A stretch of 64,000 nucleotides of DNA from Piscibacillus sp052246295 (GTDB lineage: Bacteria > Bacillota > Bacilli > Bacillales > Alkalibacillaceae), in NCBI GenBank assembly GCA_052246295.1, contig JBQQCO010000019.1. One strand, written 5' to 3'. Below are positions 1 through 8,441 of the stretch, piece after piece. Position numbers and translations under genes: made by a program. The stretch's first letter is position 1. Each line of letters opens with the position of its first letter. Below the pieces are notes generated by a model, which saw only the letters and a list, made by a program, of their open reading frames with translations, made no database searches and had not been told where the DNA came from.

Positions 1-1433
1 TTTGAAGTTTCAAAACCACGTTCTTTAAACGTTACTTTACTTTGTAAAACTGGCTCATTGTATGGTTTGAAATGCTCAGCATCTTCAGCGACTTCTACGT
101 TAAATGATACTTCTTTAGTTTCATTAGGTTTTAAGTGTTTGACTGAAATATTTTCTTCATGCTTCCAACCTTCAGGACTTAATAATTCAACCGTTACGTG
201 ATGTAGTTTGTTTGGTCCATTATTCGTTAGAGTTAATGTAACATTTGTTTCTTCACCTTGAGTTAAAACGTTGGATTGTATAGATTGTTCAACCTGCAAG
301 CTAGAAGATACATAACTTACTTCTTGCAACTGTTCATCTTTCAATTCAAGTTTATGAGTCAACTCATTTTTAGTTGCTTCATCTAAGTTTAATTCTTTTA
401 CTAAAGATAATAGTTCTTGAGTTTGTTTAAGTGCTTGTTGTGATTTAGGTAAGATATCGCTTCGGTCTGGGTATAGTTCAATGATGTTATCAAGTTTGTT
501 TTGGTAATTTCTCAATTCTTCTGAAAGTGTTTCATCTTCTACAACATTTGCCCATTCATTAAAGTCATAAGGCACACCTTTAAATAGGCTATCTTCTTCA
601 AATTCTTCAACTGAATTGATTAGCTCTAAATTAAACCGTCTCGGTTCGACTGGGATGTCATTGCCCATACCTTGACTTTTGTGCATATAACGAGATTCTT
701 CACCTAATTGTGGATATGTCATTCCATAAATAGGATCATAATCTCCAATTTCTAATGAGGTTGTTGCTTGTTTTTCAGAAGCAGTTAAGTACAATTTTTT
801 GATTTGAAAAGGATTTAAACCGTCTTCTTCAATTTGATTAGGGTAGACATTAGGGTCTGCAGCATCTTCAAAAGCTTGCTTACTCAGGATGGTAATGGCT
901 CTATGGTGTCCGTGCTGGGAAGGGACGTCTCTGAATGAAGGCATAACAATGTCTGGTTGGTAAGTTCGAATAAGTCTTATTAAACGTTCATAAGTAACGT
1001 CCTCACCCCATTTTTCTAGTGTTTCTTCAGGTGACTTAGAAAATCCAAAATCATAAATATCATCTGATGTTTCTTCGCTTAAGTGGTAAGCCTTCACACC
1101 AGTAATTTTGGATGCTTCAACCATTTCATTCGATCTAATGATGCCAAGTGCGTTTCCTAGTTCACTACCAATTTCATTTTGTCCACCTTCGCCTCGATTG
1201 GCAATTAGGCTGGCAGTTTTAACTCCAAGTCCTCTTGATAAATAAGCCAGTAAGTCACTTCGCTCATCATCAGGGTGTGCACCTGTGTTTAGAAATGTCA
1301 CTGTTGTATCTAGAGGTTTAACGGCGTTCCAGAGTTCAACATCATGGTCTTTCGTCTCGACCGCCATACCTTGTGTTCCAATCATGGAAGTCAATAGCAA
1401 TACTGATAGGAAAATCGCTATGATTTTCTTCAT
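1..1433 (-). CDS. Secreted PIG-L family deacetylase with NEW3-like C-terminal domain (3' end beyond window)
   Basis: The reading frame is open from the ATG at 1433 to the left edge, so at least 477 residues are seen and the C-terminus is missing. Residues 1-24 form a signal peptide (KK then a hydrophobic stretch), so the enzyme is exported. The PIG-L zinc site is clear: AHPDDE at residues 52-57 and HGHH at 174-177. The last 100 or so residues seen resemble a NEW3/NPCBM-associated beta domain (GEETNVTLTLTNNGPN). PIG-L enzymes remove N-acetyl groups from amino sugars such as GlcNAc conjugates. The start follows GAAAGGGG. The gene is preceded by a palindrome identical in core to the one in front of the ROK regulator operon, so it is likely in the same regulon. 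The exact substrate is unknown. Confidence 0.85.
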   Translation of the reverse strand, partial: MKKIIAIFLSVLLLTSMIGTQGMAVETKDHDVELWNAVKPLDTTVTFLNTGAHPDDERSDLLAYLSRGLGVKTASLIANRGEGGQNEIGSELGNALGIIRSNEMVEASKITGVKAYHLSEETSDDIYDFGFSKSPEETLEKWGEDVTYERLIRLIRTYQPDIVMPSFRDVPSQHGHHRAITILSKQAFEDAADPNVYPNQIEEDGLNPFQIKKLYLTASEKQATTSLEIGDYDPIYGMTYPQLGEESRYMHKSQGMGNDIPVEPRRFNLELINSVEEFEEDSLFKGVPYDFNEWANVVEDETLSEELRNYQNKLDNIIELYPDRSDILPKSQQALKQTQELLSLVKELNLDEATKNELTHKLELKDEQLQEVSYVSSSLQVEQSIQSNVLTQGEETNVTLTLTNNGPNKLHHVTVELLSPEGWKHEENISVKHLKPNETKEVSFNVEVAEDAEHFKPYNEPVLQSKVTFKERGFETS

Positions 1434-1476
1434 TGTGAAACCCCTTTCATAATTTGGTATAAACAAAGCAAGATAA

Positions 1477-1497
1477 TTAGTTAACTTTACTAACTAA
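1477..1497. promoter_or_regulatory. ROK-repressor operator in front of the PIG-L gene
   Basis: Perfect inverted repeat with arms TTAGTTA and TAACTAA separated by 7 bases. The minus-strand core is identical over 17 bases to the site at 3164-3184 before the ROK gene. It lies between the PIG-L start and a possible minus-strand promoter (TTTACA, 16 bases, TATATT). The arm sequence is of the type used by NagC/XylR-like ROK repressors. Confidence 0.6.
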
Positions 1498-1594
1498 CTA
1501 TACAAGCTTTGTTCATGTAAAATATACCATAAGACAAAATATTGTAAATATTACGAAAGTTATATTTGGTTCTCACAATTATAGTTAATTAGTA

Positions 1595-3010
1595 TTACAA
1601 GTGTATGGAATGGTTCTGACGTTTTTGGATCATGTCCTTAACAACCTTAGGGTTCGTGCCACCAGTTACATTCCTGCGTTCAACAAATATTCTTGGATCA
1701 ATAATTGATTGCCAATCTTCTTCTTCTAGTTTTATATCCTCTAGTAGATTATTAATTCGTTCAACATCTAGTTCATATAATTCAATTCCTTGTTCAGTGG
1801 CGAACTTGGATACCATACTAGCCGCCTTATGAGCTCTTCTGAAAGGGATTTTGTAATCTCTTGCTAGAACATCGGCTAATTCAGTAATGGTAATCATATT
1901 TTTCTTGGCCTCTTGATAGGCATGGTCGTGATCAAAGTCCATTGTTAATATAACCGCTTTCATTATTTTAACGACTCTCACAGCTTTTTCGTACCCTTTA
2001 TAAAGATGGGGTTGTAAATCATCTTCTGTATCATTAATATCACCATATGGTGTGTTATGAATCATGTGAATGACCGCAAGTCCTTCAGAAGCAGCACTAC
2101 TTGCAATGGCCCTTGAATGTTCTATTGATACAGGGTTTCTTTTTTGTGGCATGATGCTACTAATTTGTACATAAGCATCGGATACTTTTATTAAACCAAC
2201 TTCTTTTGAACACATTCTTAAGAATTCCTGCAACCAGCGTCCCATGTTTGTCATAGCACTAATTAATGCTTGCGCAGATTCTATTAGATAATCACCAGTT
2301 GCAATAGCATCGTATGAGTTCTCAACTAATCCATCAAAACCAAGTAATTCTACCATTCTTTCTCTATTAATAGGAAAGCCAGAAGTTGTAATCGCTGCAG
2401 CTCCCATAGGGGATTGGTTTACTGTATTATAAGCTTGTTGCAACCTTGTAACGTCTCTAGATAAGTTATCATAAATTGCTACTAAATAATGTCCAAAGGT
2501 CGTAGGTTGAGCTGGTTGTGTATGCGTGTGGGCAGGCATGATTGAGTCAACGTGTTGATTAGCTTGGTATAATACTGCTTCTCGTAATTGGTTCATTTCG
2601 TTTATTAATTCCTGTATGTATTGTCGAATGATTATTCTATACATACCTTCACCTAAATCATTACGACTCTTAGCTATATGCATCTTGCCAGCTAGTTCAT
2701 CTCCAATTAATTCTCCAAGTTTAGACTCTACTAAAAAAAATAAATCCTCAAATTGTTCTGAGTAAGATAGGGAAGAAGGGTTTAATGTTTTAACTTCCGT
2801 GATTGCGCCCAGGATTTGTTCTTTTTCATTTTCGGATAAAATTTTCTGTTCGCTTAACATAATTGTGTGTGCTTCGTGAATGAGAAGCATGGCATCTAAA
2901 AGGTATTCTTTCTGGTCTTCAAATACGTGTTTTAAAAGTTGATTTACGTAGGTTTTTCCAGGGAATCCTGTGCCATCTTCCAACTGAAATTGTTCTTTTA
3001 AATTTGTCAT
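1595..3010 (-). CDS. Argininosuccinate lyase-like enzyme (fumarase/aspartase superfamily), substrate unknown
   Basis: 471 residues from the ATG at 3010, which has GGTGAGGTG at a good distance; an in-frame ATG at 3028 overlaps that site and is less likely. The family signature SSIMPQKRNP is present, as are SRND and the TH-x-QPAQPTTFGHYL region that supplies catalytic residues. Members of this superfamily eliminate fumarate from N-substituted aspartates or related compounds. No arginine-biosynthesis gene is nearby; instead the gene sits between a PIG-L deacetylase and a ROK/sugar ABC operon, so a catabolic C-N or C-O lyase acting on a sugar conjugate is more likely than true ArgH. This is inference from context; the superfamily assignment is firm. 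Confidence 0.8.
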   Translation of the reverse strand: MTNLKEQFQLEDGTGFPGKTYVNQLLKHVFEDQKEYLLDAMLLIHEAHTIMLSEQKILSENEKEQILGAITEVKTLNPSSLSYSEQFEDLFFLVESKLGELIGDELAGKMHIAKSRNDLGEGMYRIIIRQYIQELINEMNQLREAVLYQANQHVDSIMPAHTHTQPAQPTTFGHYLVAIYDNLSRDVTRLQQAYNTVNQSPMGAAAITTSGFPINRERMVELLGFDGLVENSYDAIATGDYLIESAQALISAMTNMGRWLQEFLRMCSKEVGLIKVSDAYVQISSIMPQKRNPVSIEHSRAIASSAASEGLAVIHMIHNTPYGDINDTEDDLQPHLYKGYEKAVRVVKIMKAVILTMDFDHDHAYQEAKKNMITITELADVLARDYKIPFRRAHKAASMVSKFATEQGIELYELDVERINNLLEDIKLEEEDWQSIIDPRIFVERRNVTGGTNPKVVKDMIQKRQNHSIHL

Positions 3011-3034
3011 TAAAGTACACCTCACCATTGTTAA

Positions 3035-3055
3035 TAAATTAAACTTACCAACTAG
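3035..3055. promoter_or_regulatory. Possible third ROK operator, before the lyase gene
   Basis: On the minus strand this 21-base stretch matches the 1477 site at 15 of 21 positions, keeping TAGTT and GTAA. It lies about 25 bases upstream of the lyase start, so the lyase may belong to the same regulon. Weaker than the other two sites. Confidence 0.35.
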
Positions 3056-3120
3056 TAATCATTGTAAGTAAAGGAGTGTAAGAAGTAAAGATTATTTATA
3101 AACAATTTTGAAAATTTAAA

Positions 3121-3135
3121 ATGTAAGCGTTGACA
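3121..3135. promoter_or_regulatory. cre site (CcpA catabolite repression)
   Basis: ATGTAAGCGTTGACA fits every defined position of the cre consensus WTGNAANCGNWNNCW. It overlaps the -35 box of the ROK operon promoter, so CcpA binding would block initiation when preferred sugars are present. Confidence 0.65.
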
Positions 3136-3158
3136 TATAAAATTTGCAATAGTATGAT
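3130..3158 (+). promoter_or_regulatory. Sigma-A promoter of the ROK/ABC/nagB operon
   Basis: TTGACA at 3130-3135, a 17-base spacer, and TATGAT at 3153-3158. The cre site covers the -35 box and the ROK operator begins six bases after the -10 box, giving a compact doubly controlled promoter. Confidence 0.7.
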
Positions 3159-3163
3159 ATTGA

Positions 3164-3184
3164 TTAGTTAGTAAAGTTAATTAA
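3164..3184. promoter_or_regulatory. ROK-repressor operator, autoregulatory
   Basis: Inverted repeat TTAGTTA, 7-base spacer, TAATTAA (one arm mismatch), directly after the -10 box of the ROK gene. The same core occurs before the PIG-L gene. The position over the transcription start is typical for repression. Confidence 0.65.
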
Positions 3185-3220
3185 CAAATTAGTTGGAAGG
3201 GAGGGAGACAGATTAATAAC

Positions 3221-4387
3221 GTGAGACCCTACATACAAGAATATTCTTCTAAATTTTATAACAAAAAGAGAATTCTCCATTACATTCAAAATAACCCTGG
3301 GAATTCAAGAGCTGATATATCGAAGTCTTTACAAATTAGCAAGCCTACTGTATCAAGTTTAGTTGATGAATTAGCAGCAGAGCGCTGGGTTTTTGAAAGA
3401 AATGGCTCAAAGGCTAGCTCTTCAGGTGGACGTAAACCAATACAAGTTTTTTTTAATAAAGAATCCTACTACATAGTAGGTGTGGATATTGGTGGAACAG
3501 TAGTAGAATTAGCGATAATGAATTTAGATGGCGATGTCTTATCAAAGTCTTTTTTTAAGACGCAAGATCACGTCGGTGACTATTTTGTTGATAAGTTAGC
3601 AACAGAAATAGCTCATCTAATTCAGAGTAATGGTAAAGAATCTAGACAAGTACTAGGTGTTGGGGTTGGAGTTCCTGGTATTACTGACATAGATAACGGG
3701 GTTGTCATTGATGCCCCAACCATCAAATGGAATAACTTTTCTTTAACTAGTGCTTTAGAGTCTTTATTACCGTTTCCAGTGTACATAGATAATGATGTAA
3801 ACGTAGCGGCTTTAGGGGAGCATTGGAAAGGTGAAGGACAGTATGAAAAAGATTTTGTCATGATTACGTTAGGTACGGGAATTGGTAGCGGCATTATTAT
3901 AAATAATCAGTTATTTCGTGGTCATGCATATTCAGCTGGAGAAGTAGGCTACATGGTCACTGACAAAAGCCTAGCAGAAGGAAATTACGAGCAAGCGTTT
4001 AAAGGGTTTGGGTTCTTAGATAATCATGTAGGAGGCCCCTCCTTCACGGCTAGAATGAATCAGTTAACTAATGAAAATTTAACAGCAAAAGATATTTTTA
4101 TACGTGCGCAAGAACACAATCCAAACGCTTCATCTGTGGTTGATGATGTCGTAAGTCACTTAGCTGTTGCTTTAGTTAATATTATCTCAATCATTAACCC
4201 TAAAAAAATAGTGATTGGTGGTGGTATATCGAAGTCTATTGGTCCATACTTACCTACTTTAGATCAAAAGATTAAAGCTCATATACCTATGGATTTTGAA
4301 TTAGCTGTAACAAAGCTAAAAGATGTGTCGTTAATAGGAGCTGGAAGATTATTTTTAAAAGAACATGATTCAATTTTAAAATTTTAA
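3221..4387 (+). CDS. ROK family transcriptional repressor
   Basis: 388 residues starting at a GTG behind GGAAGGGAGGGAGA. A winged helix-turn-helix occupies about residues 15-75 (recognition region near SKPTVSSLVDE), followed by a glucokinase-like sugar-binding domain beginning VGVDIGGT near residue 87, with DNDVNVAALGEHW and GTGIGSGI motifs. The CxCGxxGC zinc motif common in ROK proteins is not present after the GHAYSAGEVGY segment, which is odd and may affect ligand response. It is the first gene of an operon with a sugar ABC importer and NagB, so the inducer is probably an amino sugar or its phosphate. Palindromes at 3164 and 1477 are the likely binding sites. Confidence 0.85.
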   Translation: MRPYIQEYSSKFYNKKRILHYIQNNPGNSRADISKSLQISKPTVSSLVDELAAERWVFERNGSKASSSGGRKPIQVFFNKESYYIVGVDIGGTVVELAIMNLDGDVLSKSFFKTQDHVGDYFVDKLATEIAHLIQSNGKESRQVLGVGVGVPGITDIDNGVVIDAPTIKWNNFSLTSALESLLPFPVYIDNDVNVAALGEHWKGEGQYEKDFVMITLGTGIGSGIIINNQLFRGHAYSAGEVGYMVTDKSLAEGNYEQAFKGFGFLDNHVGGPSFTARMNQLTNENLTAKDIFIRAQEHNPNASSVVDDVVSHLAVALVNIISIINPKKIVIGGGISKSIGPYLPTLDQKIKAHIPMDFELAVTKLKDVSLIGAGRLFLKEHDSILKF

Positions 4388-4397
4388 AGGGGGATTT

Positions 4398-5708
4398 ATG
4401 AGAATGCTTAAGAAATGGCGAATTTTAATGTGTTTAGGGTTAATTACTTTAGTCCTTTCTGCTTGTAGTGATGCAGAAGAGGGGAGCGAAGGTGAGAGTG
4501 AGAATGGCGAAGATGATGTTATTACATTAGAGTATTGGCAGTATGCCTTTGATGCTAAAGTTACTCTAATGGATGAATTAATCGAAGAATTTGAAAGTGA
4601 AAACCCAGGAATTAAGATTGAACAAACTAATTTCCCATATGATCAGTATAATGAACAAGTCGCGGTGCAAGTACCAGCAGGGAACGGACCTGATATCATT
4701 AACTTATTCTACGGTTGGGTTCCTATGTATGTTGATTCGGGTTACCTACAACCATTACCTCAAGATGCTTTCCCACATGAAGAAATTGAAGATGAATTTT
4801 TCCCATTAGTTGAAGCAACAAAATTAGATGGTGAGTATTGGACAATTCCAACGTCCGTGAGAACTCTAGCATTACTATATAATAAAGATTTATTTGAAGA
4901 AGCAGGTTTAGATCCTAATAGTCCACCAGAAAATTGGGATGAATTACAGGAGTATGCACAAGAATTAACAATTTCTGATGATAGTGGTCGTATTGAACAA
5001 TCAGGCTTAGCTTGGGAACCTTCTCAGCAAGGACACCATTGGTTACGTGACGGCTTAACAATTCAAAATGGTGGTCAAGTGCTAAGTGATGATCGCCGTG
5101 AAGTAGTTTGGGGTGAAGGGGATGCCGGTTTAGAAGCATTCAAATACTGGTTAAGTTTCCCTGCTGAACTAGGTACTTCAGAAGTAGGGTTCTATACTGA
5201 TGATGTCACAGCGTTTATGACTGAAAAAGCTGCCATGAATGTTGACGGTTCATTCAGAATTGGAACACTTAAGAAGGATGCTCCAGATCTAAATTATGGA
5301 GTTGCTCCATTACCTGGTAATGAGGAGAATTCAACTGGTGCGTCATTCTGGACAAATGGTATTACTGCAGATGTTGAGGGTGAAAAGTTAGATGCTGCTG
5401 TTAAATTTCTTGAGTTCTTAACAAGTAAAGAAGTTATGGAAAAATGGTTAGATGGTACAGGTGAACTACCAGCTCGTGAAGATGTAGCGATGCAGGATAA
5501 ATATACTCAAGATGAAATCTATGGTCCATTCATCGAATCTCTACCATTCGCTAATGCTCACTTCTTTATTGATGAGACTAAAGAAAGAGAACTAGTTATT
5601 GATGCGGCGGACCGAGTGTTACTAGAAGACATGGGTCCAGAAGAGTCATTTGAAATTTTAGTTGAAGAGACTCAAGCGTTATTCGACGAATATTGGTCAG
5701 AAAGATAA
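4398..5708 (+). CDS. Sugar ABC transporter substrate-binding lipoprotein
   Basis: 436 residues. A lipoprotein signal ends in LSAC with the lipidated Cys at residue 23, followed by an acidic linker. The rest is a family-1 (MalE/UgpB type) extracellular solute-binding protein. The ATG follows AAAGGGGG. It lies 10 bases after the ROK gene and before two permease genes. The substrate is likely an oligosaccharide or amino-sugar conjugate, from the nearby nagB and PIG-L genes. A terminator-like hairpin after it would give more binding protein than permease. Confidence 0.85.
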   Translation: MRMLKKWRILMCLGLITLVLSACSDAEEGSEGESENGEDDVITLEYWQYAFDAKVTLMDELIEEFESENPGIKIEQTNFPYDQYNEQVAVQVPAGNGPDIINLFYGWVPMYVDSGYLQPLPQDAFPHEEIEDEFFPLVEATKLDGEYWTIPTSVRTLALLYNKDLFEEAGLDPNSPPENWDELQEYAQELTISDDSGRIEQSGLAWEPSQQGHHWLRDGLTIQNGGQVLSDDRREVVWGEGDAGLEAFKYWLSFPAELGTSEVGFYTDDVTAFMTEKAAMNVDGSFRIGTLKKDAPDLNYGVAPLPGNEENSTGASFWTNGITADVEGEKLDAAVKFLEFLTSKEVMEKWLDGTGELPAREDVAMQDKYTQDEIYGPFIESLPFANAHFFIDETKERELVIDAADRVLLEDMGPEESFEILVEETQALFDEYWSER

Positions 5709-5715
5709 TTTAATT

Positions 5716-5756
5716 GTTAATGAAAGGATCTAATTAGGTCCTTTCATTAACTTTTT
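5716..5756 (+). terminator. Attenuating terminator between binding-protein and permease genes
   Basis: 13-base perfect stem GTTAATGAAAGGA / TCCTTTCATTAAC with a 10-base loop, followed by five T. It sits inside the operon, so partial read-through is expected. Confidence 0.75.
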
Positions 5757-5773
5757 GAAAAGGAGGGGGATTA

Positions 5774-6724
5774 ATGGGTGCTCTAAAGAAAGAAGCTAGT
5801 CACAATCAGAAACCAAGTAAATTTAATAAGTTACTAAGTAATTATAAGTTCCAACGAAATGTATTTATTATTGTAAGTTTACTTTTACCTATTATATTTT
5901 ACTTAGGGATTCGTTTATTCCCAACATTATATACATTTAATATTGGGTTTCGTGACTGGAATTTATTATCTGCAGGACCACATCCTTTTATTGGGTTAGA
6001 TAACTTTGTTGCATTATTTAATGACTCGGTGTTTATAAAGTCGGTCATTAATACCCTTATATACATAGTGTTAGGGGTAACAGGTCAGTTATTATTTGGT
6101 ATTCTTGTTGCTTTGTTGTTACATAAGATTAATAAGTTCGTTGGTATATTTAGAGTGATATATTTTATACCTTACGTTACAAGTATTGTTGCGATTAGTT
6201 GGGTGTTCCAGTGGATCTTAATGAAAAATGGTGTCATAAATGATTTGTTGATCATGATTGGTCTTCAACCACAGCCATTTTTGAACTCACCTGATCAAGC
6301 AATCTATTTAATTATTAGTGCTATGATTTGGCAATCGATTGGTTTTCAGATGGTGTTATTTTTAGCTGGTTTAGAGAATATTCCAGAGATGTTATATGAG
6401 GCTGCTGATATTGATGGAGCAAGCGGTTGGCAGAAGTTTTGGAAGATTACGGTACCATTACTAAATCCTACAATCGTATTCTCAGCTGTTATTGGTACGA
6501 TTAACTTTATTCAAATCTCTTTCACACAAGTTGTTAATATGAGTGTTAACGGAGCAGGTGGTCCATTAAACTCTACTACATCCGTTGTCGTTTATATTTA
6601 TCAGCTTGCATTTAAGCAATTTGATTTAGGAATGGCATCTGCTGCCACAGTGTTGTTATTCTTATTTATCTTAGCCTTAACTATTTTCCAATTGAAAGTA
6701 CTAACTAGAAAGTTCGATTATTAG
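5774..6724 (+). CDS. Sugar ABC transporter permease, UgpA/LacF type
   Basis: 316 residues, strong RBS AAAAGGAGGGGG. A hydrophobic protein with about six membrane spans and the inner-membrane permease EAA loop (YEAADIDGASGWQKFWKIT), which contacts the ATPase. It pairs with the next gene. No ATPase gene is present in this cluster, so it probably uses a shared MsmX-like ATPase encoded elsewhere, as is usual for Bacillus CUT1 importers. Confidence 0.88.
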   Translation: MGALKKEASHNQKPSKFNKLLSNYKFQRNVFIIVSLLLPIIFYLGIRLFPTLYTFNIGFRDWNLLSAGPHPFIGLDNFVALFNDSVFIKSVINTLIYIVLGVTGQLLFGILVALLLHKINKFVGIFRVIYFIPYVTSIVAISWVFQWILMKNGVINDLLIMIGLQPQPFLNSPDQAIYLIISAMIWQSIGFQMVLFLAGLENIPEMLYEAADIDGASGWQKFWKITVPLLNPTIVFSAVIGTINFIQISFTQVVNMSVNGAGGPLNSTTSVVVYIYQLAFKQFDLGMASAATVLLFLFILALTIFQLKVLTRKFDY

Positions 6725-6740
6725 GAAGGGGGAGGAACTT

Positions 6741-7550
6741 ATGAAATTCGGAAAATCTCTACCCTATATAGCGTTAATTATAGGCTCTGTTATTATGTTA
6801 TTCCCGTTCGTATGGATGCTTTCAACTTCTTTTAAAGCACCTATGGATATTTTTAGTCTAGATATCATACCTGAAAATCCAACTCTTCAAAACTATATCA
6901 CAATTTTTGAAGAGAGCTTGTTTTTACGTTGGTTCTTAAACAGTTTAATTATAGCCATTATTACCACTATTAGTGTTGCGTTCTTTGACTCTCTTGTTGG
7001 TTATATAATTGCTAAGTTTGACTTTGTTGGTAGAGGTGTTTTATTTATATTAATCTTAAGCACCTTAATGGTTCCGACAGAAATGCTAATTATTCCATGG
7101 TATTTAATGAGCTCTGAGTTAGGGTGGACGAATAGCTTTTGGGGAATTTTGTTTCCAGGGCTGATGACTGGTTTTGGAGTATTTTTGATGAAACAGTTTA
7201 TGGAGCAAATACCTGATGATCTATTAAATGCTGCAAGAGTAGATGGGATGAGTGAGTTTGGTATTTTCTTCAAGATTGCTATACCACAAGTGTGGCCAGC
7301 ATTATCGGCATTGGGTATATTTACTTTCCTAAGTAACTGGAATGCATTCTTGTGGCCATTAATTGTCATTGAATCACCATCTTTAAGAACTTTACCTGTT
7401 GGTTTGTCCTTCTTTTCTTCAGGAGAAGCAGAGTCTCAATGGCACCTGATCATGACAGGTGCTGCCATTTCAGTAATCCCATTAATAATTGTTTTCTTTA
7501 TTTTGCAGAAACATATTATAAAAGGAATTACATTGACTGGAATGAAATAA
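6741..7550 (+). CDS. Sugar ABC transporter permease, UgpE/LacG type
   Basis: 269 residues with about six membrane spans and the EAA loop (LLNAARVDGMSEFGIFFKI). It starts 16 bases after the first permease with the RBS GGAAGGGGGAGG. With the binding lipoprotein it forms a CUT1 carbohydrate importer; the ATPase is missing from the locus. Confidence 0.88.
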   Translation: MKFGKSLPYIALIIGSVIMLFPFVWMLSTSFKAPMDIFSLDIIPENPTLQNYITIFEESLFLRWFLNSLIIAIITTISVAFFDSLVGYIIAKFDFVGRGVLFILILSTLMVPTEMLIIPWYLMSSELGWTNSFWGILFPGLMTGFGVFLMKQFMEQIPDDLLNAARVDGMSEFGIFFKIAIPQVWPALSALGIFTFLSNWNAFLWPLIVIESPSLRTLPVGLSFFSSGEAESQWHLIMTGAAISVIPLIIVFFILQKHIIKGITLTGMK

Positions 7551-7569
7551 TACGTATTAGGTGATTTGT

Positions 7570-8283
7570 GTGGATATTGTACAAGTGAATAGTTACGAAA
7601 AATTAAGTAATCTTGCAGCAACTTATATATTATCAACCATTCATTCGTATAAAGAGCCAGTGCTAGGTTTAGCAACTGGCTCTACTCCTATAGGTATGTA
7701 TAATAGACTAATAGAGTTATACATTAACGGAGAAATCTCCTTTAAAGATGTCACGACTTTTAATTTGGATGAGTATGTGGGAGTTAGTCGAAATAACGAA
7801 AATAGTTATTACTACTATATGAATGATGTATTATTCCGGCAAGTAGATATTGAAGATCGAAATATACATTTGCCAAATGGAAACACACAGGATTTGCAAC
7901 AGGAATGTATCAGTTATGAAAGTAAGATTAATAGTAAGGGTCCTATTCATTTGCAAATACTAGGGTTAGGCGCAAATGGACATATTGGTTTTAATGAACC
8001 TGGAACTAGTTTCGAAAGCGAAACACATGTCGTTAAGTTAGATCATACAACACGTGAAGCCAATTCAAGATTTTTTAACAGTATTTATGAAGTGCCTGAC
8101 TATGCTATTACAATGGGAATTGCGACAATAATGCGCAGTCAAAATATATTGCTCTTAGTTTCAGGAGAGGAAAAAGAGAATGCGTATTATAATTTATTAA
8201 ATGGAGATCTATCAGAAACATTCCCAGCGTCTATTTTGCAGAAGCATCCTAATGTTACTGTGATATATAATAGTAATTCATAA
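7570..8283 (+). CDS. nagB: Glucosamine-6-phosphate deaminase
   Basis: Converts glucosamine 6-phosphate to fructose 6-phosphate and ammonia. 237 residues from the GTG at 7570, chosen because AGGTGATT lies just upstream; an in-frame GTG at 7561 overlaps that site. Family motifs: GLATGSTPIGMY, NLDEYVG, GANGHIGFNEPGTSF and ITMGIATIM. The length matches the Bacillus NagB (about 242). Last gene of the ROK operon, it links the imported compound to glycolysis. No nagA deacetylase is present; the PIG-L enzyme may do the deacetylation, but outside the cell. Confidence 0.9.
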   Translation: MDIVQVNSYEKLSNLAATYILSTIHSYKEPVLGLATGSTPIGMYNRLIELYINGEISFKDVTTFNLDEYVGVSRNNENSYYYYMNDVLFRQVDIEDRNIHLPNGNTQDLQQECISYESKINSKGPIHLQILGLGANGHIGFNEPGTSFESETHVVKLDHTTREANSRFFNSIYEVPDYAITMGIATIMRSQNILLLVSGEEKENAYYNLLNGDLSETFPASILQKHPNVTVIYNSNS

Positions 8284-8318
8284 AAAAGGTGGATTCCAAA
8301 TTTCGGAATCCACCTTTT
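8284..8318 (+). terminator. Terminator of the ROK/ABC/nagB operon
   Basis: Perfect 14-base stem AAAAGGTGGATTCC / GGAATCCACCTTTT with a 7-base loop. The A and T ends make it work in both directions. Confidence 0.9.
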
Positions 8319-8441
8319 ATAATGGGGAGATTACTTAGTTTTAGTATACCCATTCCCCTATTTCGTTAAACATATTATTTGTTTATTTCGTTAAAAATTA
8401 GTTAACTTATACATAGAGAAAAATATGAAAGGTTGATTTTG

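Noticed and set aside
1595..3010. True argininosuccinate lyase (argH)
   Set aside because: Superfamily is right, but argG is absent and the gene lies in a sugar regulon; specificity cannot be assumed.
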